Shown: positions 27,916 through 36,198 of the stretch, piece by piece
How positions within the stretch are numbered: position 1 is the first letter of the stretch
Layout of the letters: every line of letters starts with the position of its first letter
NCBI GenBank assembly: GCA_016207665.1
Contig: JACQPG010000024.1
Location: 1-64,000, forward strand
DNA length: 64,000 bases
From: Elusimicrobiota bacterium
Lineage (GTDB): Bacteria > Elusimicrobiota > Elusimicrobia > UBA1565 > UBA9628
Direction of reading: 5' to 3'
The notes under the pieces: model-generated
Told to the model about the DNA's origin: nothing
The model's input: only the letters and a program-made list of their open reading frames with translations
Databases searched by the model: none
Translations under genes and position numbers: made by a program

Positions 27916-28946
27916 AATCTCTCTATGGCGGATTTGATCTTCGCCATATCGGCATGGCTCAATGCTGGATGGAGAGGGATGGAAAAAGTTGTTTCGACCA
28001 ATTGACGGGCCTTCGGGTACTTGGGTATCTGGTTCTGCGGACAGACAAAAATGAGTTCGCTGCAGCCTGGAACCCCGGCCGTTAAAAGTTTATGCGTCCA
28101 CCGCTTCTTTTGTTTCGCATCTTCAGCGAAGACCAGTAGGCGGGAGGGGACTTCGTTGCGCCGCATTTCCAAGTGCTTTATCCCTCGCTTGAAAAGGACC
28201 TCGCTCAATGCATGAAAAGAAGCGTTCATCGCCTGAGCGATTTCACCCAAATGTGACAATGTGCCAAGCGCGAATGCCGCGCTGATGTTATTCATTCTCA
28301 GGTTGTATCTTGGCGAATCTGAGGCCTTCCGCTGATCGGAGTATGAGCACAGATCCTTGGCGCGCGCATAAAAGGTCGCATCGTTAGTCAAGATCGCGCC
28401 GCCATCTATGCCATTGATCAGTTTGGTGGGAAAAAATGAAAGCACTATTATGTCCGCCGCGGTCTTTAAATGAGATCGGCTTATAAACGATTGTGCGGCA
28501 TCCTCGATCAAAAGGCCATCGCGGGATTTCCATTTCACGCAAGCGGGCGCGATGGCTCCAAAATGATCCGGCACCACCGCGATTCGAGAACGTCCTCCGC
28601 GAGTTGGTCTTGCAAGGCTTGCGGAGGCCATATCCATGTCATCGTAGCAAGTGCTATGTCCGGCTGCTTTTATCGCATTTGTAATCGCGAAGCAGGTGCT
28701 TGCGGGAGATGTTAGCACGTTCCACTTCCACGGATGCTGCGTGGCGCTCTTAAGCGCGACAAACAGAGCTGAGAAGCCGTTGGCCGTAAGAACAACATGC
28801 TGCTTGCTAAAAAGACGTGACAATTGTCTCTTAAGAAGCTGAAGGTGCGGGCCGATCGCCAGGTGTCCAAACCTGATTGCCTCAGTAACATTGTCCAGTT
28901 GCTCGTCAAACAAGGGGATCTTAATTCGCGCTATCAGGTCACTCAT
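27912..28946 (-). CDS. DegT/DnrJ/EryC1/StrS-type sugar aminotransferase
   Basis: 344-residue PLP-dependent aminotransferase of the sugar-aminotransferase family. VLTANGFSALFVALKSA forms the PLP phosphate region, LLIEDAAQSF provides the PLP-ring Asp, and FFPTKLINGIDGGAIL carries the internal aldimine Lys. It would transaminate a nucleotide-linked keto-sugar using glutamate or glutamine. It overlaps the deacetylase-like gene by 8 bases and the GNAT by 4. It is more divergent than the other two DegT proteins in the window (37211 and 39398). Confidence 0.88.
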   Translation of the reverse strand: MSDLIARIKIPLFDEQLDNVTEAIRFGHLAIGPHLQLLKRQLSRLFSKQHVVLTANGFSALFVALKSATQHPWKWNVLTSPASTCFAITNAIKAAGHSTCYDDMDMASASLARPTRGGRSRIAVVPDHFGAIAPACVKWKSRDGLLIEDAAQSFISRSHLKTAADIIVLSFFPTKLINGIDGGAILTNDATFYARAKDLCSYSDQRKASDSPRYNLRMNNISAAFALGTLSHLGEIAQAMNASFHALSEVLFKRGIKHLEMRRNEVPSRLLVFAEDAKQKKRWTHKLLTAGVPGCSELIFVCPQNQIPKYPKARQLVETTFSIPLHPALSHADMAKIKSAIERL

Positions 28947-29673
28947 AAAAGTGCCTGTCGAAATATGTGTCGGAGTGGATCAGGAGATAGATCAGCGGCC
29001 GGCCCTCGGCGGCGTGTTCTCCAAAGGATTTCTGGTTCCCCGCGACCAGTTGTCCGCGGTCGTAGCATTTCCAGCGTGTCCACTCTGAGTCGCTTATATA
29101 GAACGCCTCCTGGAAGAGATTGAACTCCGGTTGCTTGTCGTAGGCCTCGTATAGTAAGCCGAAATCAGCAGGCTTTCTGTCGTTCCAGAAGTCCAAGTTG
29201 TTGAGTCCGGTCATCCCGCCATGGCTGGCAACGCCTTGGATTCGGATGCCGAACGCGCGGTTCATGACATCTATATCCCTTCGCAGGCAGTTCTCCGCCG
29301 CTTCGCTCCAAATGGCCGACTCGTCGACTATCTCCGAATGATAACCGAGCTCATGGCCCGAGGAGATTAGGGTTTTGATGATGCGATAGTTCTCAAAGGA
29401 GAATGGATTGTATTCTGGGGCGTGAAGACGGAGATAAAACGAGGCTCGGATTTTCAGCCGATCAAAGATGGCGCCAAGGCGATCGGCCTTCTTGACCGAC
29501 ATATCCATATCGACGCGATTTACCACCAACTTCGTTGTCTTTCCAGCGCGCTTGCGCGTCACATACTCAGCGCAGGTGCAAAACTCGTAACCGAGATCAA
29601 GGGCCGTTCGGTATTCGCGCTCAATCGCTTCGAACGTGAAACGGAAGGTTGTCTTAATTGCCTTTTCGTCCAT
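28939..29673 (-). CDS. polysaccharide deacetylase-like (CE4-related) protein
   Basis: 244-residue protein resembling the NodB/CE4 fold. VNRVDMDMSVKKADRLGAIF matches the first motif with its metal/catalytic Asp region, and ASFYLRL and SSGHELGYHSE match the second motif, with His residues spaced as in the family. The later catalytic motifs are less clear. It would remove an acetyl group from an N-acetyl sugar, or act on another C-N bond. A good ribosome-binding site (GAGG) precedes ATG 29673. Adjacent aminotransferase and acetyltransferase genes suggest amino-sugar remodelling. Confidence 0.75.
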   Translation of the reverse strand: MDEKAIKTTFRFTFEAIEREYRTALDLGYEFCTCAEYVTRKRAGKTTKLVVNRVDMDMSVKKADRLGAIFDRLKIRASFYLRLHAPEYNPFSFENYRIIKTLISSGHELGYHSEIVDESAIWSEAAENCLRRDIDVMNRAFGIRIQGVASHGGMTGLNNLDFWNDRKPADFGLLYEAYDKQPEFNLFQEAFYISDSEWTRWKCYDRGQLVAGNQKSFGEHAAEGRPLIYLLIHSDTYFDRHFYE

Positions 29674-29681
29674 AAGCTACC

Positions 29682-30791
29682 TCATTTGCGTGAACTGGAG
29701 TTCAGCAGGCGCTCTAATTCGACGACTATCCTTCCGCCGGCCTTGCCGTCCCATTTTTCCGGGATGGCGCCCTTCTTCCAACTACCCGAATAGAGACGAT
29801 CGAGCGCCGGCTTGAGGCGGGAGGGGTCGGTTCCAAGTAGCTCGTTTGTCCCGATGGTGACCGTCTCGGGGCGCTCTGTCGAGTCCCGGAGCGTCATGCA
29901 GGGAACGCCCATGACCGTAGTTTCTTCGGTTATGCCACCGGAATCCGTGATAACGGCCTTAGAGTATTTAGCCAGGTAATTGAATTCTAAATAGGGCTGG
30001 GGCTCGACGACCTTCAAGCTGCTCGGCAAATCTTTCAGTGTGCGAAGCGTTATTGCCGTGCGTGGATGTACGGGGAAGATCACAGGAAGATCGCGGCAGC
30101 CTTCGGCGACTGCCAGTAGCATCGTCCGCAATCGCGCGGCGTCGTCGACGTTGGTGGGACGGTGCAATGTTAGGATGAAATAATTGCCGGCCTTCAATCC
30201 CAGTTCCTTCCAGAATGCCGGTGGCCGCAGGCGTTCCATGTTTGCAAGGAGGGTGTCGATCATCGTGTTGCCGACAAAAAAGATCCGATCGGCAGCTACC
30301 CCGGAGCGACATAAATTCCGGTTGGCGTTCTCGCTCGTAGTAAAGAAATAGTTCGTGATGGAATCCGTCACTATCCGGTTGATCTCCTCTGGCATACTCC
30401 AGTCATCGGACCGTATGCCAGCTTCCACGTGCGCTACAGGCACGTGAAGCTTTTGCGCCGTGATGGAACAGGCGAGGGTCGAGGTGACGTCTCCCACAAC
30501 GAGACACAGCTCGCTTTTGCGGCTCAAGAGAAGTCGCTCGTAGCGAGTCATGATGCGAGCGGTTTGTTCTGCCTGGCTGCCGGAACCTGCATCCAGGTTG
30601 ACGTCCGGATCAGGTATGCCTAGTTGGGCAAAAAATCTAGCGGACATCTCTTCGTGGTAATGTTGACCGGTATGGACGAGTCTGTAATCCAATCGTCCCC
30701 CATTGCGCTTGCGCGAACTTATCGCCCCGATGATGGAGGCAATTTTCATGAAATTGGGTCGGGCTCCGGCAATGAGATCGATTACCGGCAT
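29682..30791 (-). CDS. UDP-N-acetylglucosamine 2-epimerase family (WecB/WbpI-like)
   Basis: 369-residue non-hydrolysing 2-epimerase type protein. Seen: LIAGARPNFMKIASII, HTGQHYHEEMS, VVGDVTSTLACS, HVEAGIRSDDWSMPEEINR (the family's conserved acidic region), LTLHRPTNVDD and ITDSGGITEET. It inverts C2 of UDP-GlcNAc or of a related diacetamido-uronate. Because it sits directly downstream of the HisF/HisH/WbpG-like genes, a WbpI role (UDP-GlcNAc3NAcA to UDP-ManNAc3NAcA) is attractive, but WecB activity on UDP-GlcNAc is equally possible on sequence alone. It overlaps the HisF-like gene by 10 bases. Confidence 0.92.
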   Translation of the reverse strand: MPVIDLIAGARPNFMKIASIIGAISSRKRNGGRLDYRLVHTGQHYHEEMSARFFAQLGIPDPDVNLDAGSGSQAEQTARIMTRYERLLLSRKSELCLVVGDVTSTLACSITAQKLHVPVAHVEAGIRSDDWSMPEEINRIVTDSITNYFFTTSENANRNLCRSGVAADRIFFVGNTMIDTLLANMERLRPPAFWKELGLKAGNYFILTLHRPTNVDDAARLRTMLLAVAEGCRDLPVIFPVHPRTAITLRTLKDLPSSLKVVEPQPYLEFNYLAKYSKAVITDSGGITEETTVMGVPCMTLRDSTERPETVTIGTNELLGTDPSRLKPALDRLYSGSWKKGAIPEKWDGKAGGRIVVELERLLNSSSRK

Positions 30792-31549
30792 AGTCCGGTC
30801 TCTCTCAGTTCTCGGTCGTCCGGGAAATTCACAAGCACGCCCATTCCTTTCTTTTGAAAAACAACCATGCTCCCCAAGGCGACTGCGGATGCGCCGGCCC
30901 GCTGGACCACATCCGCTATATGGCCGACCGCGCCTGCGCCCCCATGGGCGATTACGGGGATGCTGACGGCGTTCGTCACGCTATTGATGAGTTCCAGGTC
31001 GAAGCCATCCCAGGTGCCTTCTCGATCGATGGACGTCAAAAGGATTTCGCCGGCGCCTAGTGACTCAAGTTCTTGCGCCCATTCGACCGGTTCGCGCCTG
31101 GCATCCTTGGTACCTGAGCGCGTCATGACTCGGTAACTCCCCCAGAAATCTTTCTTGACGTCAATTGAAGCGATGACCGCCTGGCTGCCGTATTGCGCGG
31201 CCAACTCACCGATGAACCGAGGGTTTTCCATGGCGTAGGAATTGAGTGCTATCTTCTCAAACCCTATATCAAACACCGCTTTTGCATCAGCCAGGCTGGC
31301 TATCCCTCCGCCGTAACCCAACGGCATGAAGCATTCATTGGCAATTTCGGCCAGGACTCTCAAGTTCGGTGTGCGTCTTTCCAACGTAGCCGTAATATCA
31401 AGAAAGAGTAACTCGTCTACCTCCAGTTCATTGAAAATGCGCACAGTATTGCACGGGTCTCCCACATAAGTGAATCGATCGAAGCGCAGCGTCTTGACCA
31501 GGCTTTCGTTTCGCAGTAAGAGGACCGGAATGATTCGAGTGCGTAACAT
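30782..31549 (-). CDS. HisF-like subunit of sugar amidotransferase complex
   Basis: 255-residue TIM barrel of the HisF family. The N-terminal catalytic segment reads RIIPVLLL where histidine-pathway HisF has RIIPCLDV, so the Asp11 equivalent is absent. The second Asp is kept in ASIDVKKD (about 120-130). PLGYGGGIASL and VIAHGGAGAVGH are the phosphate-binding loops. With HisH and WbpG-like genes next to it and no other his genes, it most likely channels ammonia to the WbpG-like enzyme, as HisF2 does in Pseudomonas O5 O-antigen synthesis. Its stop base is shared with the HisH-like start region (1-base overlap). Confidence 0.9.
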   Translation of the reverse strand: MLRTRIIPVLLLRNESLVKTLRFDRFTYVGDPCNTVRIFNELEVDELLFLDITATLERRTPNLRVLAEIANECFMPLGYGGGIASLADAKAVFDIGFEKIALNSYAMENPRFIGELAAQYGSQAVIASIDVKKDFWGSYRVMTRSGTKDARREPVEWAQELESLGAGEILLTSIDREGTWDGFDLELINSVTNAVSIPVIAHGGAGAVGHIADVVQRAGASAVALGSMVVFQKKGMGVLVNFPDDRELRETGLCR

Positions 31550-32160
31550 TAGAGTCGAGCGAAATTCATCAGAAGTCGCATCCCGAACTTATGGCTCTTC
31601 TCGGGATGGAATTGCGCGCCGAAGATGTTGCCGCGCTGGATCGCGGCGTCGAAGCGGATTCCATAGTCCGTTTTGAGTATGGAATCTTCTTCACTATCGA
31701 CGCGCACATAATATGAGTGTACAAAATAGAATCGAGACTCATCGGGGAGGTCCTTTGTCAGGGGACTGTCTCGAGTGGGGATAACCCTATTCCATCCCAT
31801 GTGGGGAACTTTCGTTCCGGGTTGCGCGGGAAAGCGGATTGTCGAAGCGGGAACCCAAGCTAATCCTGACAGTTTGCCTTCATCGCTGGACCGGGTCATA
31901 ATCTGCATGCCCAGGCAGATTCCGAGAATTGGGATGCGTTCTTTTAAGGCTTTATGGTCAAGGATTCGGCGGAATCCCCGACTATCGATTCTTGCCATGG
32001 CGTTATCGAAAGAGCCGACACCTGGCAATAGCAGCTTGCGTGCTTTCGAGATGTCCTCCAAATCATTGGTAACGATGGACGATACTCCAATACGTTTGAG
32101 CATGTTTTGGATGGAGCCCAGATTGCCAATGCCGTAGTTGACGACGGTGATCATGCTCAT
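31549..32160 (-). CDS. HisH-like glutaminase subunit
   Basis: 203-residue class I glutamine amidotransferase. VVNYGIGNLGSIQNML is the HisH N-terminus, the nucleophile Cys is in ILGICLGMQIM, and the His/Glu pair is in AQFHPEKSHKFG. It should hydrolyse glutamine and pass ammonia to the HisF-like barrel. ATG 32160 forms an ATGA overlap with the WbpG-like stop, which favours it over the longer frame to 32178. The trio HisF-HisH-WbpG is contiguous and coupled. Confidence 0.9.
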   Translation of the reverse strand: MSMITVVNYGIGNLGSIQNMLKRIGVSSIVTNDLEDISKARKLLLPGVGSFDNAMARIDSRGFRRILDHKALKERIPILGICLGMQIMTRSSDEGKLSGLAWVPASTIRFPAQPGTKVPHMGWNRVIPTRDSPLTKDLPDESRFYFVHSYYVRVDSEEDSILKTDYGIRFDAAIQRGNIFGAQFHPEKSHKFGMRLLMNFARL

Positions 32161-33326
32161 GCCTTGGCTGGGAAACAATATTTGAGATAAAAACTCATGG
32201 GCACCAAGTTGTAGTTAGCCAACATAGCGAATAACGGACGCAGACGCTCGAAGCGCTTCTTATACGTGGGAAATTCCGTCCATGATCTCGGCGGTTGCCG
32301 CATGATATGTTCATATTCTGCATCCGAAAGATCCAATCGTTTCTTGAAGTAAGTCACGAGCTCGGGTTCAATCTTTGGAGGAGTGTTGTACTCGGCCCAG
32401 GCAGCTTCGCGTGTCATTCTCCCCATTCTTGCCAATGCGGACAGGGTATTGTTCCTTAGGTCCGAGCCAAATTTTTGCGGCAGATAAATCCCATGGCAAA
32501 AGGCCGTCATTCTATTTTCTAAATGATGGCCGCCATAGTATTGCCAGCCAAAATTCCTTTCCAAGAATTCCCGGGCGGCCTCCTTGCTATAATCGAGATA
32601 CCAGAATGGTCGAACTTTTTTTATCCTGGCGATGCTTGTCCACCACATGAATCGGCTGAAGGTCATCAGCGGATAGGTTTTCATGGGGCGACGGCCATGC
32701 TTCTGATGAATTGACTGGATGTATTTCCCGTCGAAGTAATTTCTGCCGAAGGGCGTGATGCCTTCTGTGACGAACGAATGACCCTCTAGTATGAATTTGA
32801 CGCCGTTTGTCCAGGCCGCGCGATACATGACCTCCGCCAGCGCCAAATCAGTCGCCGCCTCGATTTCGGGAACTCCTGATAAGAAAAAAGATCGGAAGAT
32901 GTCATCGGACTCTTTATTATCGACGACGTGGGTATAGAGATCGACATTCATGGCGCCAAGCACCTTGCGGATATTTTCCGTGGCGATCGCCGAATTCCAG
33001 GTATTGTCGTAATGGACAGCTAATGGCCGTAAACCCCATCGCCTTGCCAGGCACAACAGGTAAGATGAGTCAGTTCCGCCGCTGACTCCGATCACGCAGT
33101 CGTATCGTTTCCCTTTCCCGTCGGCCTTGATTTCTGAAACGATTCGTTGAAAGGTGGATTTGCCGATTTCGGTACCTGTCCCGTATTGTTGTTTGAGGCG
33201 ATCCGTCTGATGGCAATAGTTGCAAACGCCCGATTGATCGAAGGTTATGGCGTCGACGCGTGCGTCATAAATGCAGCGGCTGCATACCTGGAGGGTCGCC
33301 TTATGCAGATCAGGGTCTAGCAGCAT
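32157..33326 (-). CDS. N-acetyl sugar amidotransferase, WbpG-like
   Basis: 389-residue ATP-dependent amidotransferase. A four-Cys cluster lies near the N-terminus (CSRC at 15-18, then CNYC), and a PP-loop, VIGVSGGTDSSYLL, follows at about residues 80-93. WbpG in P. aeruginosa O5 converts an N-acetyl group of a mannuronic-acid derivative to an acetamidino group using ammonia from HisH2/HisF2; both partner genes follow here. The start overlaps the formyltransferase-like end by 17 bases. It is a stand-alone paralogue of the C-terminal half of the fused protein at 15372. Confidence 0.92.
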   Translation of the reverse strand: MLLDPDLHKATLQVCSRCIYDARVDAITFDQSGVCNYCHQTDRLKQQYGTGTEIGKSTFQRIVSEIKADGKGKRYDCVIGVSGGTDSSYLLCLARRWGLRPLAVHYDNTWNSAIATENIRKVLGAMNVDLYTHVVDNKESDDIFRSFFLSGVPEIEAATDLALAEVMYRAAWTNGVKFILEGHSFVTEGITPFGRNYFDGKYIQSIHQKHGRRPMKTYPLMTFSRFMWWTSIARIKKVRPFWYLDYSKEAAREFLERNFGWQYYGGHHLENRMTAFCHGIYLPQKFGSDLRNNTLSALARMGRMTREAAWAEYNTPPKIEPELVTYFKKRLDLSDAEYEHIMRQPPRSWTEFPTYKKRFERLRPLFAMLANYNLVPMSFYLKYCFPAKA

Positions 33327-34299
33327 CTTCCTTCTTACCCAGGCTTGCTGAAAATGCGTTGTTATTGCCGGGCTTGTTCCGTTCGCGCCACCAGATAGAA
33401 GCGGGCATATCTATTCCGTTCATCCCAATATGGGTGATCTCCAAAACCGATTCGTTTCCGCATCCAACGAATATCTGGCCATCCATCGTTTTAATTTGTC
33501 CGCAAGGCGGAAACGGGAAATGTTTATGCGGAACGAGCTGGGACGACCAAATTGTAACCTTATCGGCTTGGTGGAACGTGAAGGCGCCAGGGTATGGCTT
33601 GGTCTGGGCGCGAATGAAATTGTAGATCTGGCAGGCGGGGCGCGACCAGTCGATGATTCCATCCTCTGGGCCGCGCTGTGGAAACAACCGCCGTCGACTT
33701 TCGTCTTGGGGTGTTAGCTGCGCAGAGCCGTTGGCCAGACGGGGTAATTGTTTTACGAGAAGCTCGATCCCTAGCGATTCTATTCGTTGGTAAAGGGTGG
33801 CGATGGTATCCTCTGGGAGGATATCTGCCGCCAGTTGTCCTACAACCGGCCCGCTGTCCACGCCATCAGCCAGCTGAAATAGAGTGATGCCTGTCTTGGT
33901 TTCGCCGTTGATCATAGCCCATACAAGCGGCGCCCCGCCACTGTAATCAGGAAGCAATGAGGAGTGGAGCCCATAGGCGGGCGCCATTTCCCGCCAGGGT
34001 CGTGGGACCATGTGGTACCACCCGGCTACGAGGAACATATCTGGCGCCCAGGAGCGAACGCGGTCCATCAGGTCTGGATCCTTCATGTTCCGACGGATTA
34101 TGGCGCATTCTATGTTATGCGAGTCGCAGTAGCTCTTGACGTCGGCAAATAGGACATTCGTGACGCCTTGCGGCCGATATGAGATTGAAAAATGGCGTGG
34201 GGCGGTGACGGCCCCCACGATTTCGCAGCAGGGCAAAGTAGTAATTGTTTCCAGGCAGCGCATTCCAAACGTGCTCGCGCCTATAAATACGATTCTCAT
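33310..34299 (-). CDS. formyltransferase-like protein
   Basis: 329-residue protein of the methionyl-tRNA/sugar formyltransferase family. The N-terminal Rossmann-like domain starts RIVFIGASTFGMRCL. The active-site segment reads YGLHSSLLPDYSGGAPLVWA and the later GVDSGPVVG holds the conserved Asp. In typical enzymes an Asn stands two residues before the active-site His (N-x-H); here it is Gly (GLH). The C-terminal OB-like domain resembles Fmt. In a glycan locus with three aminotransferases, N-formylation of an aminosugar is likely, but the missing Asn leaves activity uncertain. ATG 34299 overlaps the AsnB stop by 4 bases, which is better than the longer frame to 34359. Confidence 0.85.
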   Translation of the reverse strand: MRIVFIGASTFGMRCLETITTLPCCEIVGAVTAPRHFSISYRPQGVTNVLFADVKSYCDSHNIECAIIRRNMKDPDLMDRVRSWAPDMFLVAGWYHMVPRPWREMAPAYGLHSSLLPDYSGGAPLVWAMINGETKTGITLFQLADGVDSGPVVGQLAADILPEDTIATLYQRIESLGIELLVKQLPRLANGSAQLTPQDESRRRLFPQRGPEDGIIDWSRPACQIYNFIRAQTKPYPGAFTFHQADKVTIWSSQLVPHKHFPFPPCGQIKTMDGQIFVGCGNESVLEITHIGMNGIDMPASIWWRERNKPGNNNAFSASLGKKEDAARP

Positions 34300-36191
34300 G
34301 CGTGGATGCTTCCCGGCCTGATTTCCGTTAGCCACTGTTCCACATTGAGTAGTGACCATATCAGCAGCCGTCTATTCTGCGTACCGCTCAAGTGTTCCTT
34401 TACGAGTTGTTCGACGACCGCACTGTCCATGAACTCGTAGATATTTGCCTTGCGATTAAGCAGGGTGCGTTTGACGAATTCAATGCTTTCGCCTTTGAAC
34501 CAGCTCGCATCCGGGGCGGAAAAGCCTTGCTTGACGGTGCATGTTGTATCATCGGGAATGTAGCGCTTCATGACCTCGCGCAGGATTCGTTTGCCATCGC
34601 CGGTTTGTTGGAAAAAATCGCCCTGTTTATTGCCTGCGTCGTTTTCATTGATGCGAATCACATCGGTCAGGTTGCGGAGTTTGAGATGCACTGGACAGCG
34701 CATGGCAAAGTCGACCAGGTCATTATCCAAAAACGGCACCCGGGTTTCCAATCCGTGGGCCATGCTGAGCTTATCTTCAACCACGAGCAGGCCATGAAGG
34801 AACGTCTTTGCTTCGAAATAAAGCGAGTGGTTGATATAGTCCTCGGGGCCATCAATATGTCCCTTATAATTCTGGAAGACATCGCGAAAGATATCTCGCG
34901 TCCAGACCTGTTCCACGTCAGCCGCTATGGGAGCGAACAGCAGTTTTAGATGACGATTGTCCACCAACCGTTGCCAGAACAGATAGTACTTATCGATGTA
35001 CTGCTCGAAATTATCGTTGACCACTGCCCTATAGTAGCGCCAAGGGTAACCGCCGAAAAGTTCGTCGCCGCCTGCGCCGCTAAGAACCACCTTGACGAAT
35101 TTGCCCGCGAGTTGGGCGGCATAGTAGTTGGGATAACTTTGCCCCACGCGGGGTTCTTCCAGATGCCATGCCAGTTTTGGCAACACTCGCTCCATATCGC
35201 CTGCTTTTAGGACCATTTCGTAATGCTCGGTCTTGAAATGATAAGAGAGGGCTTCGGCCTTTCTCCGTTCATCGAAGGCCAGCTCTATTCCGGAGGCAGA
35301 GCTTAAGTCAAACCCGCAGGTGAAGGTCTTGAGATACGGGAAAGACTTGGCGGCGATGGCCGTGATCGATCCGGAGTCCATTCCGCCGCTCAGATAACTC
35401 CCTAGTTCGACGTCCGTGATTAGTTGGCGATTGACTGCCTGTTGGAAGAGGCGGTTGAGTTCCTCACGATATTCTTCATCGTCGGCTCGCTCGGAGGGCT
35501 CTTGAAAGCGGTAATCCCAGTATTGGATGCGGCGCAGTGTGGGATCCGCATGCTTGAGATCGAGCGTGGCGTAGTTTCCTGGGGGAAGCAGCTGGATGTT
35601 CTCCAGCAAGGTCCGATCGGTAAAGATGTTCTGAAACGTGAAGTATTCAAGTAGCGCGGGCTTATCCATCCGTCGTATGAAGCCCGGGATGGCCAGGATA
35701 GCCTTCTGTTCGGAGGCGAAGGCAAATGTGTTCCCTTGGCGGCTGACATAGAGAGGCTTTATGCCGTAACGGTCTCGGGCCAGGAGCAATGTTCTATCCT
35801 TGCGGTCCCAAAGCGCCAAAGCGAACATGCCGTTGAATTTGTCGAGCGCCTTTATTCCCCATTCCGCGAGTGCATTTAGGACGACCTCGCTGTCGGTCTT
35901 AGACCGGAACCAGTAGCCCTTGGCTTCCAGCTCGCTGCGTAATTCGCGGAAGTTATAGACCTCGCCGTTAAAACTAATGAAATAGCGATGATCGGCGCTG
36001 GCCATGGGCTGGTGCCCAGCGGGTGAGAGATCGATGATAGCCAGGCGGCGGTGGCCGATGCCGACGTTGCCTTCGATCCAATGCCCCTCTCCATCCGGTC
36101 CGCGATGGGCGATGACGTCGGTCATGCGCTGCAGAGTCTTTGGGGAGATCGGCGCGCTATCGAGGTTGATGAGACCGGCTATTCCGCACAT
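34296..36191 (-). CDS. asnB: asparagine synthase (glutamine-hydrolysing)
   Basis: 631-residue class B asparagine synthetase. The N-terminal Ntn glutaminase starts MCGIAGL with catalytic Cys2 and contains HRRLAIIDLSPAGHQP and FNGEVYNFRELR. The C-terminal synthetase domain has the PP-loop LGSYLSGGMDSGSI. It converts aspartate and glutamine to asparagine with ATP. AsnB relatives are frequent in O-antigen loci, where some amidate sugar carboxylates, for example uronic acids, rather than aspartate. Since this locus makes uronic acids, that role is possible. It is 7 bases downstream of a methyltransferase gene. Confidence 0.92.
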   Translation of the reverse strand: MCGIAGLINLDSAPISPKTLQRMTDVIAHRGPDGEGHWIEGNVGIGHRRLAIIDLSPAGHQPMASADHRYFISFNGEVYNFRELRSELEAKGYWFRSKTDSEVVLNALAEWGIKALDKFNGMFALALWDRKDRTLLLARDRYGIKPLYVSRQGNTFAFASEQKAILAIPGFIRRMDKPALLEYFTFQNIFTDRTLLENIQLLPPGNYATLDLKHADPTLRRIQYWDYRFQEPSERADDEEYREELNRLFQQAVNRQLITDVELGSYLSGGMDSGSITAIAAKSFPYLKTFTCGFDLSSASGIELAFDERRKAEALSYHFKTEHYEMVLKAGDMERVLPKLAWHLEEPRVGQSYPNYYAAQLAGKFVKVVLSGAGGDELFGGYPWRYYRAVVNDNFEQYIDKYYLFWQRLVDNRHLKLLFAPIAADVEQVWTRDIFRDVFQNYKGHIDGPEDYINHSLYFEAKTFLHGLLVVEDKLSMAHGLETRVPFLDNDLVDFAMRCPVHLKLRNLTDVIRINENDAGNKQGDFFQQTGDGKRILREVMKRYIPDDTTCTVKQGFSAPDASWFKGESIEFVKRTLLNRKANIYEFMDSAVVEQLVKEHLSGTQNRRLLIWSLLNVEQWLTEIRPGSIHA

Positions 36192-36198
36192 GACCGGG

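Noticed and set aside
34300..34359. Longer start for the formyltransferase-like gene
   Set aside because: It would overlap AsnB by 64 bases and adds non-family residues; ATG 34299 gives the ATGA coupling and starts at the Rossmann strand.
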